DNA of 64,000 bases from Verrucomicrobiota bacterium (GTDB lineage: Bacteria > Verrucomicrobiota > Verrucomicrobiia > Chthoniobacterales > UBA6821): assembly GCA_021413925.1 (NCBI GenBank), contig JAIOPL010000013.1, positions 141,888-205,887 on the forward strand. The letters are read 5' to 3'. Shown piece by piece: positions 1 to 7,048 of the stretch (the first letter of the stretch is position 1; every line of letters starts with the position of its first letter). The translations under genes and the position numbers were made by a program. The notes under the pieces were generated by a model. It was not told the origin of the DNA. It searched no databases and worked only from the letters and a program-made list of their open reading frames with translations.

Positions 1-1
1 C

Positions 2-526
2 GACTGCCAGCATGTCGTGCTCACTGGCGGGGAGCCGATGGTGGCATCCGGCATCCGGGAGTTGGCCGCAGCACTCCGCGCTGAGGGTAAGCACATCACA
101 ATTGAGACTGCGGCGACAATTCCTCCCGATGTCGACGGAATGGGAGTGGTATTTGATTTAGGCTCTTTGAGTCCCAAGCTTGCTAACTCCACTCCTGATG
201 CGGAAGTCGCTGGTCCTTGGAAAGAGCGCCATGAGAAGACCAGACTCCAGCCGGATGTGATCCGCAAGTGGTTGGAGGCCGGTCCGTGCCAGCTGAAGTT
301 CGTGGTTTCTCAAGTCGAGGATCTCCCAGAAATCGAGGAGTTGCTCAATGAGGTGGGCGCTGTTCCCGGATTCACTCGGGATCGTGTCCTGCTCATGCCT
401 CAGGGAACCGATGTCGAGACCCTGCGTCAGAAAGGGCCATTGCTTGCCGAGATGTGTCTCGAACATGGATTCCGTTTTGCGCCGCGAATTCACATTGAGC
501 TCTTCGGCAACACCCGTGGGACTTAG
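2..526 (+). CDS. queE: 7-carboxy-7-deazaguanine synthase, C-terminal part (cut by left edge)
   Basis: Radical-SAM enzyme that makes 7-carboxy-7-deazaguanine, a precursor of queuosine and related 7-deazapurines. The open frame runs in from base 2, so the cluster-binding cysteines lie outside the window. The SAM-contacting TGGEP motif follows directly (VLTGGEPMV), and the C-terminus has the family ending HIELFGNTRGT. A GTG at 17 could be misread as a start, but the frame is open upstream and TGGEP is internal in this family. The next gene starts 66 bases downstream and is unrelated in function. Confidence 0.85.
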   Translation, partial: DCQHVVLTGGEPMVASGIRELAAALRAEGKHITIETAATIPPDVDGMGVVFDLGSLSPKLANSTPDAEVAGPWKERHEKTRLQPDVIRKWLEAGPCQLKFVVSQVEDLPEIEELLNEVGAVPGFTRDRVLLMPQGTDVETLRQKGPLLAEMCLEHGFRFAPRIHIELFGNTRGT

Positions 527-592
527 ATCTCCTAGGAAACCGCATGACATCGGGGTTTGAAAATTTCTCTGACCTGCTACAGTTCTTACTTC

Positions 593-1510
593 ATGCAAGC
601 GCTACGACTCATTCTTCTCATGGCCATGATGGTCGGCGTTCTCCGCGCTGAGAGCTCGATTATCGTCGACAATCAGACCGGTCGTGTACTCGAAGGTATC
701 GCTGAGAACAGGAAGCTGCCCACCGCCAGCCTGACGAAACTGGCGCTTGCGATGGTGACCATCGACTGGTCCCAGATCAAGAAAGGGAACCTGGATGAAA
801 CTGCCATTGTTCCCGAGCAGGCCATCACTTCCACCGGCGGGATCAATCCTCTCGGTCTCCAGGCCGGAGATGTACTGACGCTCCGCGATCTACTCTATTG
901 CTGTCTGCTGGCTTCCGACAACGTGGCGGCCGTCACGCTGGCCGATCATATCGGACGTAACCTGCCTAACCCCACCGGCCTTGATCCCGCGGGCAACACC
1001 GTGGCCAACATGAATGCCCTCGCCCGTCAGCTTGGGATGCGGCACACCCTCTTCCTTAATCCCCACGGTCTGGATACACCCGAGGGCCAAGCTCGTCCCT
1101 ACTCCACCGCCGCTGATCTGGCCCGGCTCACCCGCTACGGCTATTCCAAATCGGGTCTCGCGTTCTATGTCTCCCAGACCTCACGCGAGATCCATATCCA
1201 GCGCGGCGCAACAAATCTCGCCTTTCAGATCGCCAACACCAACAAGCTCCTCGGCACCGACCACATCGACGGGGTGAAGACCGGCCGCACCTCGAGTGCC
1301 GGCGACTGCATCATCCTGACTTCCGAGCATACACCCGACGTGGTTCATCAGGGTGACACCATCCTGACGACTCCCCGCCGTATTATCGTCGTTCTGCTGG
1401 GTGGGACGAATCGCGAGCAGGAAGGGCTGGGCCTTATCCAGCACGGCTGGGCACTCTACAACGACTGGGCCGTTAAGGGCCGTCCGGCCAAGTCTTCCAA
1501 CTGCCTCTAA
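593..1510 (+). CDS. D-alanyl-D-alanine carboxypeptidase (PBP5/DacA family, S11)
   Basis: Secreted serine D,D-carboxypeptidase that trims the terminal D-Ala of peptidoglycan stem peptides. All three penicillin-binding motifs are present: SLTK (S46-K49), SDN (108-110) and KTG (229-231). I start at the ATG at 593, which begins a clean signal peptide (MQALRLILLMAMMVGVLRA, cleavage before ES); a TTG 36 bases upstream would put charged and polar residues in front of it. At 305 residues it is shorter than PBP5 (about 400) and lacks the C-terminal beta domain and amphipathic anchor, so it is probably periplasmic and soluble. A second S11 enzyme lies at 7827-8708. Confidence 0.88.
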   Translation: MQALRLILLMAMMVGVLRAESSIIVDNQTGRVLEGIAENRKLPTASLTKLALAMVTIDWSQIKKGNLDETAIVPEQAITSTGGINPLGLQAGDVLTLRDLLYCCLLASDNVAAVTLADHIGRNLPNPTGLDPAGNTVANMNALARQLGMRHTLFLNPHGLDTPEGQARPYSTAADLARLTRYGYSKSGLAFYVSQTSREIHIQRGATNLAFQIANTNKLLGTDHIDGVKTGRTSSAGDCIILTSEHTPDVVHQGDTILTTPRRIIVVLLGGTNREQEGLGLIQHGWALYNDWAVKGRPAKSSNCL

Positions 1511-1515
1511 CGCCG

Positions 1516-2598
1516 ATGTCTTCCAAGCGCATCGGCGTCCTCACCAGCGGGGGCGACTGTCCCGGCCTGAACGCGGTCCTGCGCGGAGTCTATTCCGCAG
1601 CCACGGAGTTGGGCTGGGAGGTTCTCGGTTTCCGTGACGGCTTCGAGGGGATGCTGGTCGAAGGGGGAGATACCATGGTGCTGAATCGCGAGAACACGGC
1701 CGGAATCATGCAGGTGGGAGGAACGATCCTCGGTACCACCAACAAGGGACATTTCACTTCCAAGATTGCCGGGGGCGAGCGGTCCATGATTCCCGAGGAG
1801 GTGATCGCCAAGGCTTCCAAGACCTGCCGCGAGCTGGATCTCTCGGCCATCATTGCCATCGGTGGGGACGGCTCGATGAGCACGGCCTTGCAGCTCTACC
1901 GTGCCGGCTTCCCCATGATCGGCGTGCCAAAAACGATCGACAACGATCTCGAGGCCACGGCGATGACCTTCGGCTTCGACTCCGCCGTGGCTTGCGTCAC
2001 CGACGCGCTCGACCGACTTCACACCACGGCAGCTAGCCACAAGCGTGCCATCGTCGTCCAGGTGATGGGGCGCCATGCCGGATGGATCGCTCTCTGGGGA
2101 GGCCTCGCGGGAGCCGCCGACGTCATCCTGATCCCGGAGATCCCCTTCTCTCTGGAGAAAGTCGCCGAGGTGGTTCAGAAACGCGATGAAGCTGGATTCA
2201 AGAGTACCATGATCGTGGTGGCCGAAGGGGCGCGCACCTCGCATGGCCAGCAGTTTCGCAAGCAGTCCGCCAGCGGCGAATGGAGACTCGGCGGTATCGG
2301 GGAAATGCTTGCCCAGGAAGTCGAGGCGCGCAGTAAAAAGGAGACCCGCGTCTGCGTGCTCGGCCATCTGCAGCGTGGTGGCGACCCCACGACATTGGAC
2401 CGTATCTTGGGCATTAGCTTTGGCGTGAAGGCTGTCCAGCTAGCCCGGGAGGAACGTTTCGGAACCATGGTGAGTTACCAGAATTACGAGGTGCTCGACG
2501 TGCCGATCGCTGAGGCGGTTCATCATCTCAAGAAGGTTTCTCCGGACTGCCAACTCGTGGGGACAGCCCGCGCCTTGGGAATCAGTTTCGGGGACTAG
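1516..2598 (+). CDS. pfkA: 6-phosphofructokinase (ATP or PPi donor unresolved)
   Basis: Phosphorylates fructose 6-phosphate at C1 in glycolysis. The N-terminal GVLTSGGDCPGLNA, GGDG (116-119), PKTIDND (138-144) and a later MGRHAGW block identify the PFK-A superfamily; 360 residues is normal. The donor-selecting positions are mixed: Gly in GGDG is the ATP-type residue, while Lys in PKTIDND (in place of PGTIDND) is typical of PPi-dependent and group III/X enzymes. The donor therefore cannot be read from the sequence. It starts 5 bases after the carboxypeptidase stop, so the two are probably co-transcribed. Confidence 0.9.
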   Translation: MSSKRIGVLTSGGDCPGLNAVLRGVYSAATELGWEVLGFRDGFEGMLVEGGDTMVLNRENTAGIMQVGGTILGTTNKGHFTSKIAGGERSMIPEEVIAKASKTCRELDLSAIIAIGGDGSMSTALQLYRAGFPMIGVPKTIDNDLEATAMTFGFDSAVACVTDALDRLHTTAASHKRAIVVQVMGRHAGWIALWGGLAGAADVILIPEIPFSLEKVAEVVQKRDEAGFKSTMIVVAEGARTSHGQQFRKQSASGEWRLGGIGEMLAQEVEARSKKETRVCVLGHLQRGGDPTTLDRILGISFGVKAVQLAREERFGTMVSYQNYEVLDVPIAEAVHHLKKVSPDCQLVGTARALGISFGD

Positions 2599-2619
2599 GA
2601 ATTCTCTATCAACCTGCGA

Positions 2620-3147
2620 ATGCAAGCCGACGATCTCCGAAGCGCGATCCGCTCGATCCCCGACTTTCCAAAGCCGGGCATTCTCTTTCGCGACATCTCA
2701 CCCGTGCTCGAGAGCGCGTCGCTTTTTCACGCCTCAATCGATCTCCTTGCTGCAGAGTGCGTGGATCTTGCACCTACAAAGGTTGTCGGCCTCGATGCGC
2801 GGGGGTTCATCTTCGGTGCCGCCCTGGCCTACAGGATCGGCGCGGGATTCGTTCCCGTCCGTAAGAAGGGGAAGCTCCCCTTCCGCACCATCTCCCATGC
2901 CTACGATCTCGAATACGGTTCCGCCGAATTCGAGATCCACTGCGACAGCATCCTTCCCGGTGAACCCGTCATCCTCGTGGATGACCTGCTTGCCACCGGG
3001 GGAACGGCCCGTGCGGCGCTTCACCTGCTGCGGCAGCTCGGGGCGAATGTCCTGAGGACGCTTTTCGTCGTGGAGCTGGAGGGTCTTGGCGGCCGTGATC
3101 AACTCGCCCCGATGGAAGTTTGCTCCCTCGTTCGGTTCAAAGAGTAA
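2620..3147 (+). CDS. apt: Adenine phosphoribosyltransferase
   Basis: Purine salvage enzyme: adenine plus PRPP gives AMP and pyrophosphate, in the cytosol. The family opening DFPKPGILFRDISPVL, the segment LDARGFIFG and the PRPP loop VILVDDLLATGGTA (about residues 116-129) are all intact in 175 residues. The ATG lies 21 bases after the phosphofructokinase stop on the same strand. It is the last conserved housekeeping gene before the cassette array that begins near 3277. Confidence 0.95.
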   Translation: MQADDLRSAIRSIPDFPKPGILFRDISPVLESASLFHASIDLLAAECVDLAPTKVVGLDARGFIFGAALAYRIGAGFVPVRKKGKLPFRTISHAYDLEYGSAEFEIHCDSILPGEPVILVDDLLATGGTARAALHLLRQLGANVLRTLFVVELEGLGGRDQLAPMEVCSLVRFKE

Positions 3148-3292
3148 TCGGAAGGCAGAAATTACGATGGAATGAAAAATGACTCTCCGCGATTTGACGG
3201 GGCGCCTATGAAGATGCCCCATCCAAAACAAATCTCTTCCATTAATGCAATAGAATGACACGTTGTCCCTAAATATGTTCGGCGGAAACATC

Positions 3293-3721
3293 ATGAAACT
3301 CCTCGCCCTCTTTGCCTCGCTCCTCGCAGTCTTACCGGCTCGTGGCGACTCCGGTGACGATACTCTGAAGTCTTTCCTGTCCAAGTCAGACCTCGTGGTG
3401 ATGGGCAAGATCACGTCCGAGCCGATTGGCATCATTTCCGAGTCGGGCGTTCCCAATTACATTTGTGAGTTTCGCGTTCAGGATGTTCTCAAGGGCGACG
3501 GCAAGCTGAAGGACCAAGTTCTCAAGGTCAACATCATGCGTTTCGAGATGGATGCTAAAGACAAGCATCCATTGATTAAGAAGGATGGCGAGTGCACTCT
3601 CTTCTTGAAGAGTGCCACACCGAACACTCCTGCGTGGGTCACGGCAGACTTTTGGTTTGGAGTGCAGCATCCGAGTCCTTGGATGGCGCGTTCCCTCAAG
3701 CGATTGGCCACAGAGAAATGA
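3293..3721 (+). CDS. Cassette 1: secreted hypothetical protein
   Basis: Not recognised. A 142-residue protein with a clear signal peptide (MKLLALFASLLAVLPARG) and a mature domain of alternating short strands ending in PSPWMARSLKRLATEK. The ATG at 3293 is chosen because it begins the signal peptide; upstream in-frame TTG (3263) and ATG (3275) would add a polar leader. A GTTCGGC lies 16 bases before the start, the same spacing as the other cassette junctions, and attC site 1 begins 2 bases after the stop. Confidence 0.75.
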   Translation: MKLLALFASLLAVLPARGDSGDDTLKSFLSKSDLVVMGKITSEPIGIISESGVPNYICEFRVQDVLKGDGKLKDQVLKVNIMRFEMDAKDKHPLIKKDGECTLFLKSATPNTPAWVTADFWFGVQHPSPWMARSLKRLATEK

Positions 3722-3722
3722 A

Positions 3723-3797
3723 GTCGAACAATACGATGGAGCTAACCGAGTCCCGCGCTGGCACGCGTGCCTCGGTAGCTCATCTTGAGCGTTAGGA
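3723..3797 (+). other. attC recombination site 1
   Basis: 75 bp. R'' GTCGAAC (3723-3729) and R' GTTAGGA (3791-3797) bound a hairpin. Left arm ATGGAGCTAACCGAG pairs with right arm CTCGGTAGCTCAT over 13 pairs, leaving two unpaired bases (a G and an A) on the left arm. Such extrahelical bases on one arm are the hallmark by which integron integrases pick the recombined strand. Confidence 0.85.
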
Positions 3798-3812
3798 AAA
3801 GAATACTTCCCA

Positions 3813-4226
3813 ATGCACTTGCTCAGATTTCCACGAATCACAGCGCTAGGGATCGTTTTTTTTAGTTTTCTGCTTCTGATTTGGTCAACAGGTGATTTGG
3901 ACAGGCCCTTTTCATGGGATATGGTCAGCCGCTACTTCAACATTTTGTTCGCAATTATTTTAGCACCATCCTTCGCACTGTTTTTTATGCTCCCCGGAAT
4001 GTCAAAGTGTAGGAGTTCATCTATCGCGAGTATCACAGTATGGATCATCTTGGCGGCTTTTGTTTTAACTTTTGTTGTTACTGCTATAACTGTGCAAGCT
4101 TTGGCCTCGACAACTGCGTTAGCCGGACTTTTTTATTTTCTTGGAGTCGGCATCCAGACTGCCCTCTTGCTATTGCTGTTATATACTTGGATTCGAGAAG
4201 CATTCTTTCAACCAAAGCGATTCTGA
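3813..4226 (+). CDS. Cassette 2: small integral membrane protein
   Basis: Not recognised. 137 residues with about four hydrophobic helices (roughly 10-27, 42-62, 72-95 and 100-125) and a basic C-terminus (FFQPKRF), consistent with an inner-membrane protein. The sequence is AT-rich compared with flanking chromosomal genes and uses codons such as TTT, ATT and TTA freely, which fits foreign cassette DNA. It starts 22 bases after the GTT of attC site 1 and is followed by attC site 2. Confidence 0.75.
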   Translation: MHLLRFPRITALGIVFFSFLLLIWSTGDLDRPFSWDMVSRYFNILFAIILAPSFALFFMLPGMSKCRSSSIASITVWIILAAFVLTFVVTAITVQALASTTALAGLFYFLGVGIQTALLLLLLYTWIREAFFQPKRF

Positions 4227-4252
4227 CTTTGGAGAGCCTCAAAAGGAAACAA

Positions 4253-4313
4253 TCCGAACAAAATCAGACCAGCCAACCTCGCTGCGCTCGGCGGCTGACT
4301 TCGAGCGTTCGGA
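4253..4313 (+). other. attC recombination site 2
   Basis: 61 bp, the most compact site. R'' TCCGAAC (4253-4259) and R' GTTCGGA (4307-4313) are perfectly complementary. The inner arms are built on TCAG...AGCC and GGCGGCTGA with mismatches, closing on a short GC-rich loop. The next ORF starts 13 bases after the GTT. Confidence 0.85.
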
Positions 4314-4319
4314 ATAAAT

Positions 4320-4781
4320 ATGCCTATTATTTCCCTATTTTTTGCAGTTTTCATTCTTGCCGGTGGAATCATGGCAGGATTTGGAGTTCGCAATATTGTT
4401 CACGCCTACGACAGTAGAAGTTGGCCTCATACAAATGGGACTGTTATATACTCGGAAGTCGAGCGTCGCTCCGGCAGTAAACGTGGCTCATCCTATTCTC
4501 CCGGAATCAAATACTCATATTTTATCCAAGGACAACAATACGAGGGAGATATAGTTGCCTTTGGCATGAAGAGCGTTTCAGCAGGACGGGGATTTGCTGA
4601 GCGATTTGTAAAGAAGTATCCAAAAGGGAAAGATATCAAAGTATTCTACGATCCCTCAGTGATGTCCACATCGGTCCTGGAGCCCGGCTTATCGAAGCGT
4701 AGTTTTATTCTTTTTGCTTTTGGGATGTCTTTTATGATTTTCGGAATTTGCTTTGCGACAGTTGCTTGGCTTTTCAAATAA
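4320..4781 (+). CDS. Cassette 3: DUF3592-type membrane protein
   Basis: 153 residues with one N-terminal (about 4-25) and one C-terminal (about 127-150) transmembrane helix around a soluble domain. The domain pattern W-x-x-x-x-G-T-V, then IKYSYFIQGQQYEG, then YPKGKDIKVFYDPS and VLEPG matches the DUF3592 family, whose biochemical role is not known. The start ATG is 13 bases after attC site 2. The domain call rests on this recalled pattern; the cassette location is read directly. Confidence 0.8.
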   Translation: MPIISLFFAVFILAGGIMAGFGVRNIVHAYDSRSWPHTNGTVIYSEVERRSGSKRGSSYSPGIKYSYFIQGQQYEGDIVAFGMKSVSAGRGFAERFVKKYPKGKDIKVFYDPSVMSTSVLEPGLSKRSFILFAFGMSFMIFGICFATVAWLFK

Positions 4782-4789
4782 CAAATACA

Positions 4790-4859
4790 TTCGAACAATG
4801 CGATCCACCGAACACTTACCCGCGTCACGGGCAGGAGCCGGTGATCGGGGACGTTAGCA
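4790..4859 (+). other. attC recombination site 3
   Basis: 70 bp. R'' TTCGAAC (4790-4796) and R' GTTAGCA (4853-4859). Left arm CGATCCACCG pairs with right arm CGGTGATCG, leaving one unpaired C on the left arm. The ORF of cassette 4 begins 14 bases after the GTT. Confidence 0.82.
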
Positions 4860-4866
4860 AAACAAT

Positions 4867-5580
4867 ATGATAAACCTAACACGCATCATCGCAATTTCAC
4901 TCGGCATTTTCCCTATTGCCCTTCTGGCACAACCGACTTCTCCAGAGGAATTCATTGCAGCCTACCGCACGGCGATGCAAGAAAGAAGCGCCGAGAAGCT
5001 CAACCCCCTCACTTATTCCGAAGGCATGAGTGAAGCAGACAAACAACAAGCTACCCAAGTCCAACAGATGATATTCACAGACAAGGAGATCGATTCAATT
5101 ACCCTCGTACCCCTGCCAGCGGATTTTTCGACCGTGTTTATCCAGCGGGGCAAGAAAATCGAGCCGACATATACGCCAATTGGACTTATCCAGACCAAAT
5201 ATAAAGACGCGGGCAATGGGATGAACTCTACAAGTGCACCGTATGCTGTGATTGACGGAAAGTATTTTCTCATTTCCAGCAAAAGCACCGACCTGGGATG
5301 GAGCGGCCCTCCTGATAAGACCATCACTTTCATGGTCATGGGGCGAGGGCAGAACAAGGTTCAGATAAAGGCGAAGTGGAATGCCAGCGGAGTTGATCAA
5401 GAGCGCATATTCAAGTCGCCATCATCAAATTTCATGGGACAGTTTTTTGAGGAAGTAACGGTCACGAGCGCTGAGGATGATACGGATGTCACTCTTACTA
5501 TTCTTGAAGACGGAAAGAAGATCTTTCAGTCTGAACCACTAAAAGGCAAAGGAACCCTTGAATACAAAAGAGAAAGCTAA
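4867..5580 (+). CDS. Cassette 4: secreted hypothetical protein
   Basis: Not recognised. 237 residues with a signal peptide (MINLTRIIAISLGIFPIALLAQ, probable cleavage after LLA). The mature part starts TSPEEFIAAYRTAMQERSAE, a helical opening followed by a mainly beta region (TVTSAEDDTDVTLTILEDG near the end). No catalytic motif is visible. Its stop codon overlaps the R'' of attC site 4 (AGCTAAC), leaving no spacer between gene and recombination site. Confidence 0.75.
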   Translation: MINLTRIIAISLGIFPIALLAQPTSPEEFIAAYRTAMQERSAEKLNPLTYSEGMSEADKQQATQVQQMIFTDKEIDSITLVPLPADFSTVFIQRGKKIEPTYTPIGLIQTKYKDAGNGMNSTSAPYAVIDGKYFLISSKSTDLGWSGPPDKTITFMVMGRGQNKVQIKAKWNASGVDQERIFKSPSSNFMGQFFEEVTVTSAEDDTDVTLTILEDGKKIFQSEPLKGKGTLEYKRES

Positions 5581-5692
5581 CGAGCGCATGCACCTAATCC
5601 CTACCCACCGTCACGCCGGATGCTGGCTCCGCTTCACTGCGCTGGCATCCGTCGCGCCAGCGGTCCGGGATAGGTGATGTGGGACGTTCTGC
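5575..5692 (+). other. attC recombination site 4 (long)
   Basis: 118 bp. R'' AGCTAAC (5575-5581, containing the stop codon of cassette 4) and R' GTTCTGC (5686-5692). Left arm CACCTAATCCC pairs with right arm GGGATAGGTG with one unpaired A on the left arm. The large variable terminal structure carries its own inner palindrome (CGGATGC / GCATCCG). Confidence 0.8.
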
Positions 5693-5698
5693 GATAAA

Positions 5699-6028
5699 AT
5701 GAAAACCATCATATTTGCGATTTTATCCGCTTATCTGATGTCGACAATTCTTGTTGAGGCAAAGGACGCTTCGGTTCCGTCTAGTCAGCCAGATTTATCA
5801 ATCTTAACTTCCATAGACCACATCCAGAAGTTCATTGCGGGAAAAACAAAACAAGATTATTCGAAAATGAAGCTAACAAGGATTTCATCAGAATATTGCA
5901 ATGGAGTTCCACGAAAAGGCGCTGCCTATGTCTACTATTTTAACAGTACTACACTCGGAATTATGAGTGCATTATGTATTTACCACTTTGCTGATGGTGT
6001 GATCATTGAAACGGCTACCGGAGGGTAA
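5699..6028 (+). CDS. Cassette 5: secreted hypothetical protein
   Basis: Not recognised. 109 residues with a signal peptide (MKTIIFAILSAYLMSTILVEA). The mature part has two cysteines (SEYCNG and ALCIYH) that could form a disulfide. AT-rich coding sequence. It starts 13 bases after the GTT of attC site 4. Its own downstream site is degraded. Confidence 0.72.
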   Translation: MKTIIFAILSAYLMSTILVEAKDASVPSSQPDLSILTSIDHIQKFIAGKTKQDYSKMKLTRISSEYCNGVPRKGAAYVYYFNSTTLGIMSALCIYHFADGVIIETATGG

Positions 6029-6072
6029 GCCGATCGCGATTTCTACTCATACAACTTAAACCAAAAATTGCA

Positions 6073-6217
6073 GTACAAGACGAAGGAGCTAACCGTCCAC
6101 AGCGCGGCTGTTTCAAGGGAGGCCAAGAATGATTAAATTACAATCATGCCAAAGCCATGCGCCGCTTCCAGTGGTCGGCAGCGCATCTCCACGTTCGGCG
6201 ACAGCGGAGCGTTCCGT
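6073..6217 (+). other. Degenerate attC site(s) 5
   Basis: At 6085-6095 GGAGCTAACCG copies the left arm of attC site 1, but no matching right arm follows. Further on, a second half-site holds ATGCGC / GCGCAT arms (about 6157-6188) and two possible R' boxes, GTTCGGC (6193) and GTTCCGT (6211). I read this as one or two decayed sites fused end to end. Exact limits are uncertain. Confidence 0.45.
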
Positions 6218-6238
6218 CACATTCACCGTCAAATAGAC

Positions 6239-6592
6239 ATGAAAAGGATCATCGGTTTCCTGTTCATTACGTTTGCGTCGTTGGTTCTGGCAGCCGACGC
6301 AGTTCCGACAAACAAGTATTCACTCTCGGTTGGGCGTGTTTATGAGTCGAAGCCTGAGCGCCCTGAATGGGTGTTCATCTTCGGCGGCACGAGCGCCATT
6401 CGTGGTGGCGAGACCGTGTGCCTGAGTCCTGAGACGTTGAAGAAGCTTTTCAAAGGTTTGCCGCGTGGTTCGACCTTGGATTGCTGGCCTACGTGCGATG
6501 GGGAGTCTGAGGCGCTGGCAGGTCATCTGGACGATTTGAAGAAGATTTGCACGGAGGCCGGCATCGTGTTCACCATTCATCCCGCAGGATGA
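6239..6592 (+). CDS. Cassette 6: secreted hypothetical protein
   Basis: Not recognised. 117 residues. The ATG at 6239 begins a signal peptide (MKRIIGFLFITFASLVLAAD); an in-frame ATG at 6146 lies inside the decayed attC region and is rejected. The mature domain contains a C-x9-C-x3-C type spread (VCLSPETL, LDCWPTCDG, KKICTEAG) that suggests disulfides. It is followed 10 bases later by attC site 6. Confidence 0.72.
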   Translation: MKRIIGFLFITFASLVLAADAVPTNKYSLSVGRVYESKPERPEWVFIFGGTSAIRGGETVCLSPETLKKLFKGLPRGSTLDCWPTCDGESEALAGHLDDLKKICTEAGIVFTIHPAG

Positions 6593-6602
6593 GCGTGATG
6601 CT

Positions 6603-6698
6603 GCCGAACAAGATCACTGGACCGAATGCGGGCGGGCCGCGTCAGTTTCGAATTCGGATGTCACTGGCCGCCCGCGGCGGACAGTTCTGTCGTTAGAG
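6603..6698 (+). other. attC recombination site 6
   Basis: 96 bp. R'' GCCGAAC (6603-6609) and R' GTTAGAG (6692-6698). Left arm GCGGGCGGGCC pairs with right arm GGCCGCCCGC, leaving one unpaired G on the left arm. It is the last clear site of the array. Confidence 0.82.
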
Positions 6699-6720
6699 CC
6701 TTGAAAGGGTTGTCTCCAAA

Positions 6721-6837
6721 ATGATGCTATTGCCCAACTGCGGAGCCATTGTGACCGCAGTGCTCGGCTGCCTCGGTCTGCTATTCCCGAGTGCCGTGGG
6801 CCGCGTTCTTGGCATCGAGCTGAGTCGGACAATCTGA
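6721..6837 (+). CDS. Cassette 7 remnant: 38-residue hydrophobic ORF
   Basis: A short ORF starting 29 bases after the GTT of attC site 6. It encodes one hydrophobic segment (GAIVTAVLGCLGLLFPSAVG) and ends at TGA 6835. No attC site follows, so this is probably the start of a last cassette whose remainder was lost, or a real one-helix protein. Only its position and hydrophobicity support it. Confidence 0.4.
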   Translation: MMLLPNCGAIVTAVLGCLGLLFPSAVGRVLGIELSRTI

Positions 6838-7048
6838 AAATCATCCTCGGTTCGCCCACGAAACCAAGGACTCGGTTTTAAACATCCCTTTTATCCCCTT
6901 GGCTGGCCCGGCCGTTGCTCCGCATCCGTTACGGATCCCTGTAAAAATCTTCAACTTCTTCACCCATCGGTGATCGTGTTCCTCATGCAATCTTTGGGTT
7001 AATTTGCCCCCCGGATCACCCAAGGGCCTATTCCCGAGATCCGATAAC
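6838..7048. other. Gene-free right flank of the cassette array
   Basis: About 210 bases between the last cassette remnant and the convergent PAP2 gene. It contains a GCATCCGTTACGG word (near 6922) shared with 57400 and 61916, and a TATCCCCTATCCCC word family (near 7040) that recurs near 35190 and, in inverse form, near 59215. No ORF, tRNA or clear terminator was seen. Confidence 0.5.

Larger units (their letters stand above)
3277..6837 (+). mobile_element. Integron gene-cassette array without integrase (CALIN-like)
   Basis: Six complete small genes and one short ORF, all on the plus strand, are each followed by an attC-like site. These sites have R'' ending AAC, R' starting GTT, and imperfect palindromic arms with unpaired extra bases on one arm. 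Five sites are clear (3723-3797, 4253-4313, 4790-4859, 5575-5692, 6603-6698) and one is degenerate (about 6073-6217). Each start codon lies about 13-29 bases after a GTT. The cassette genes are visibly AT-richer than apt and the PAP2 gene beside them. No intI-like tyrosine recombinase is in the window, so the array is either detached from its integrase or mobilised in trans. A GTTCGGC at 3277-3283 may mark the left boundary. Confidence 0.82.

Noticed and set aside
1507-2367. 286-residue minus-strand ORF in phosphofructokinase
   Set aside because: Lies wholly within pfkA, no motif or signal; shadow frame.
3723-6698. Repeated palindromes read as a CRISPR array or terminators
   Set aside because: Spacing follows gene ends, sequences differ between copies, and R''/R' boxes with unpaired bases fit attC sites better.
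3148-7048. Integron integrase or transposase near the cassettes
   Set aside because: No ORF of suitable size or with tyrosine-recombinase motifs was found on either strand in or next to the array.
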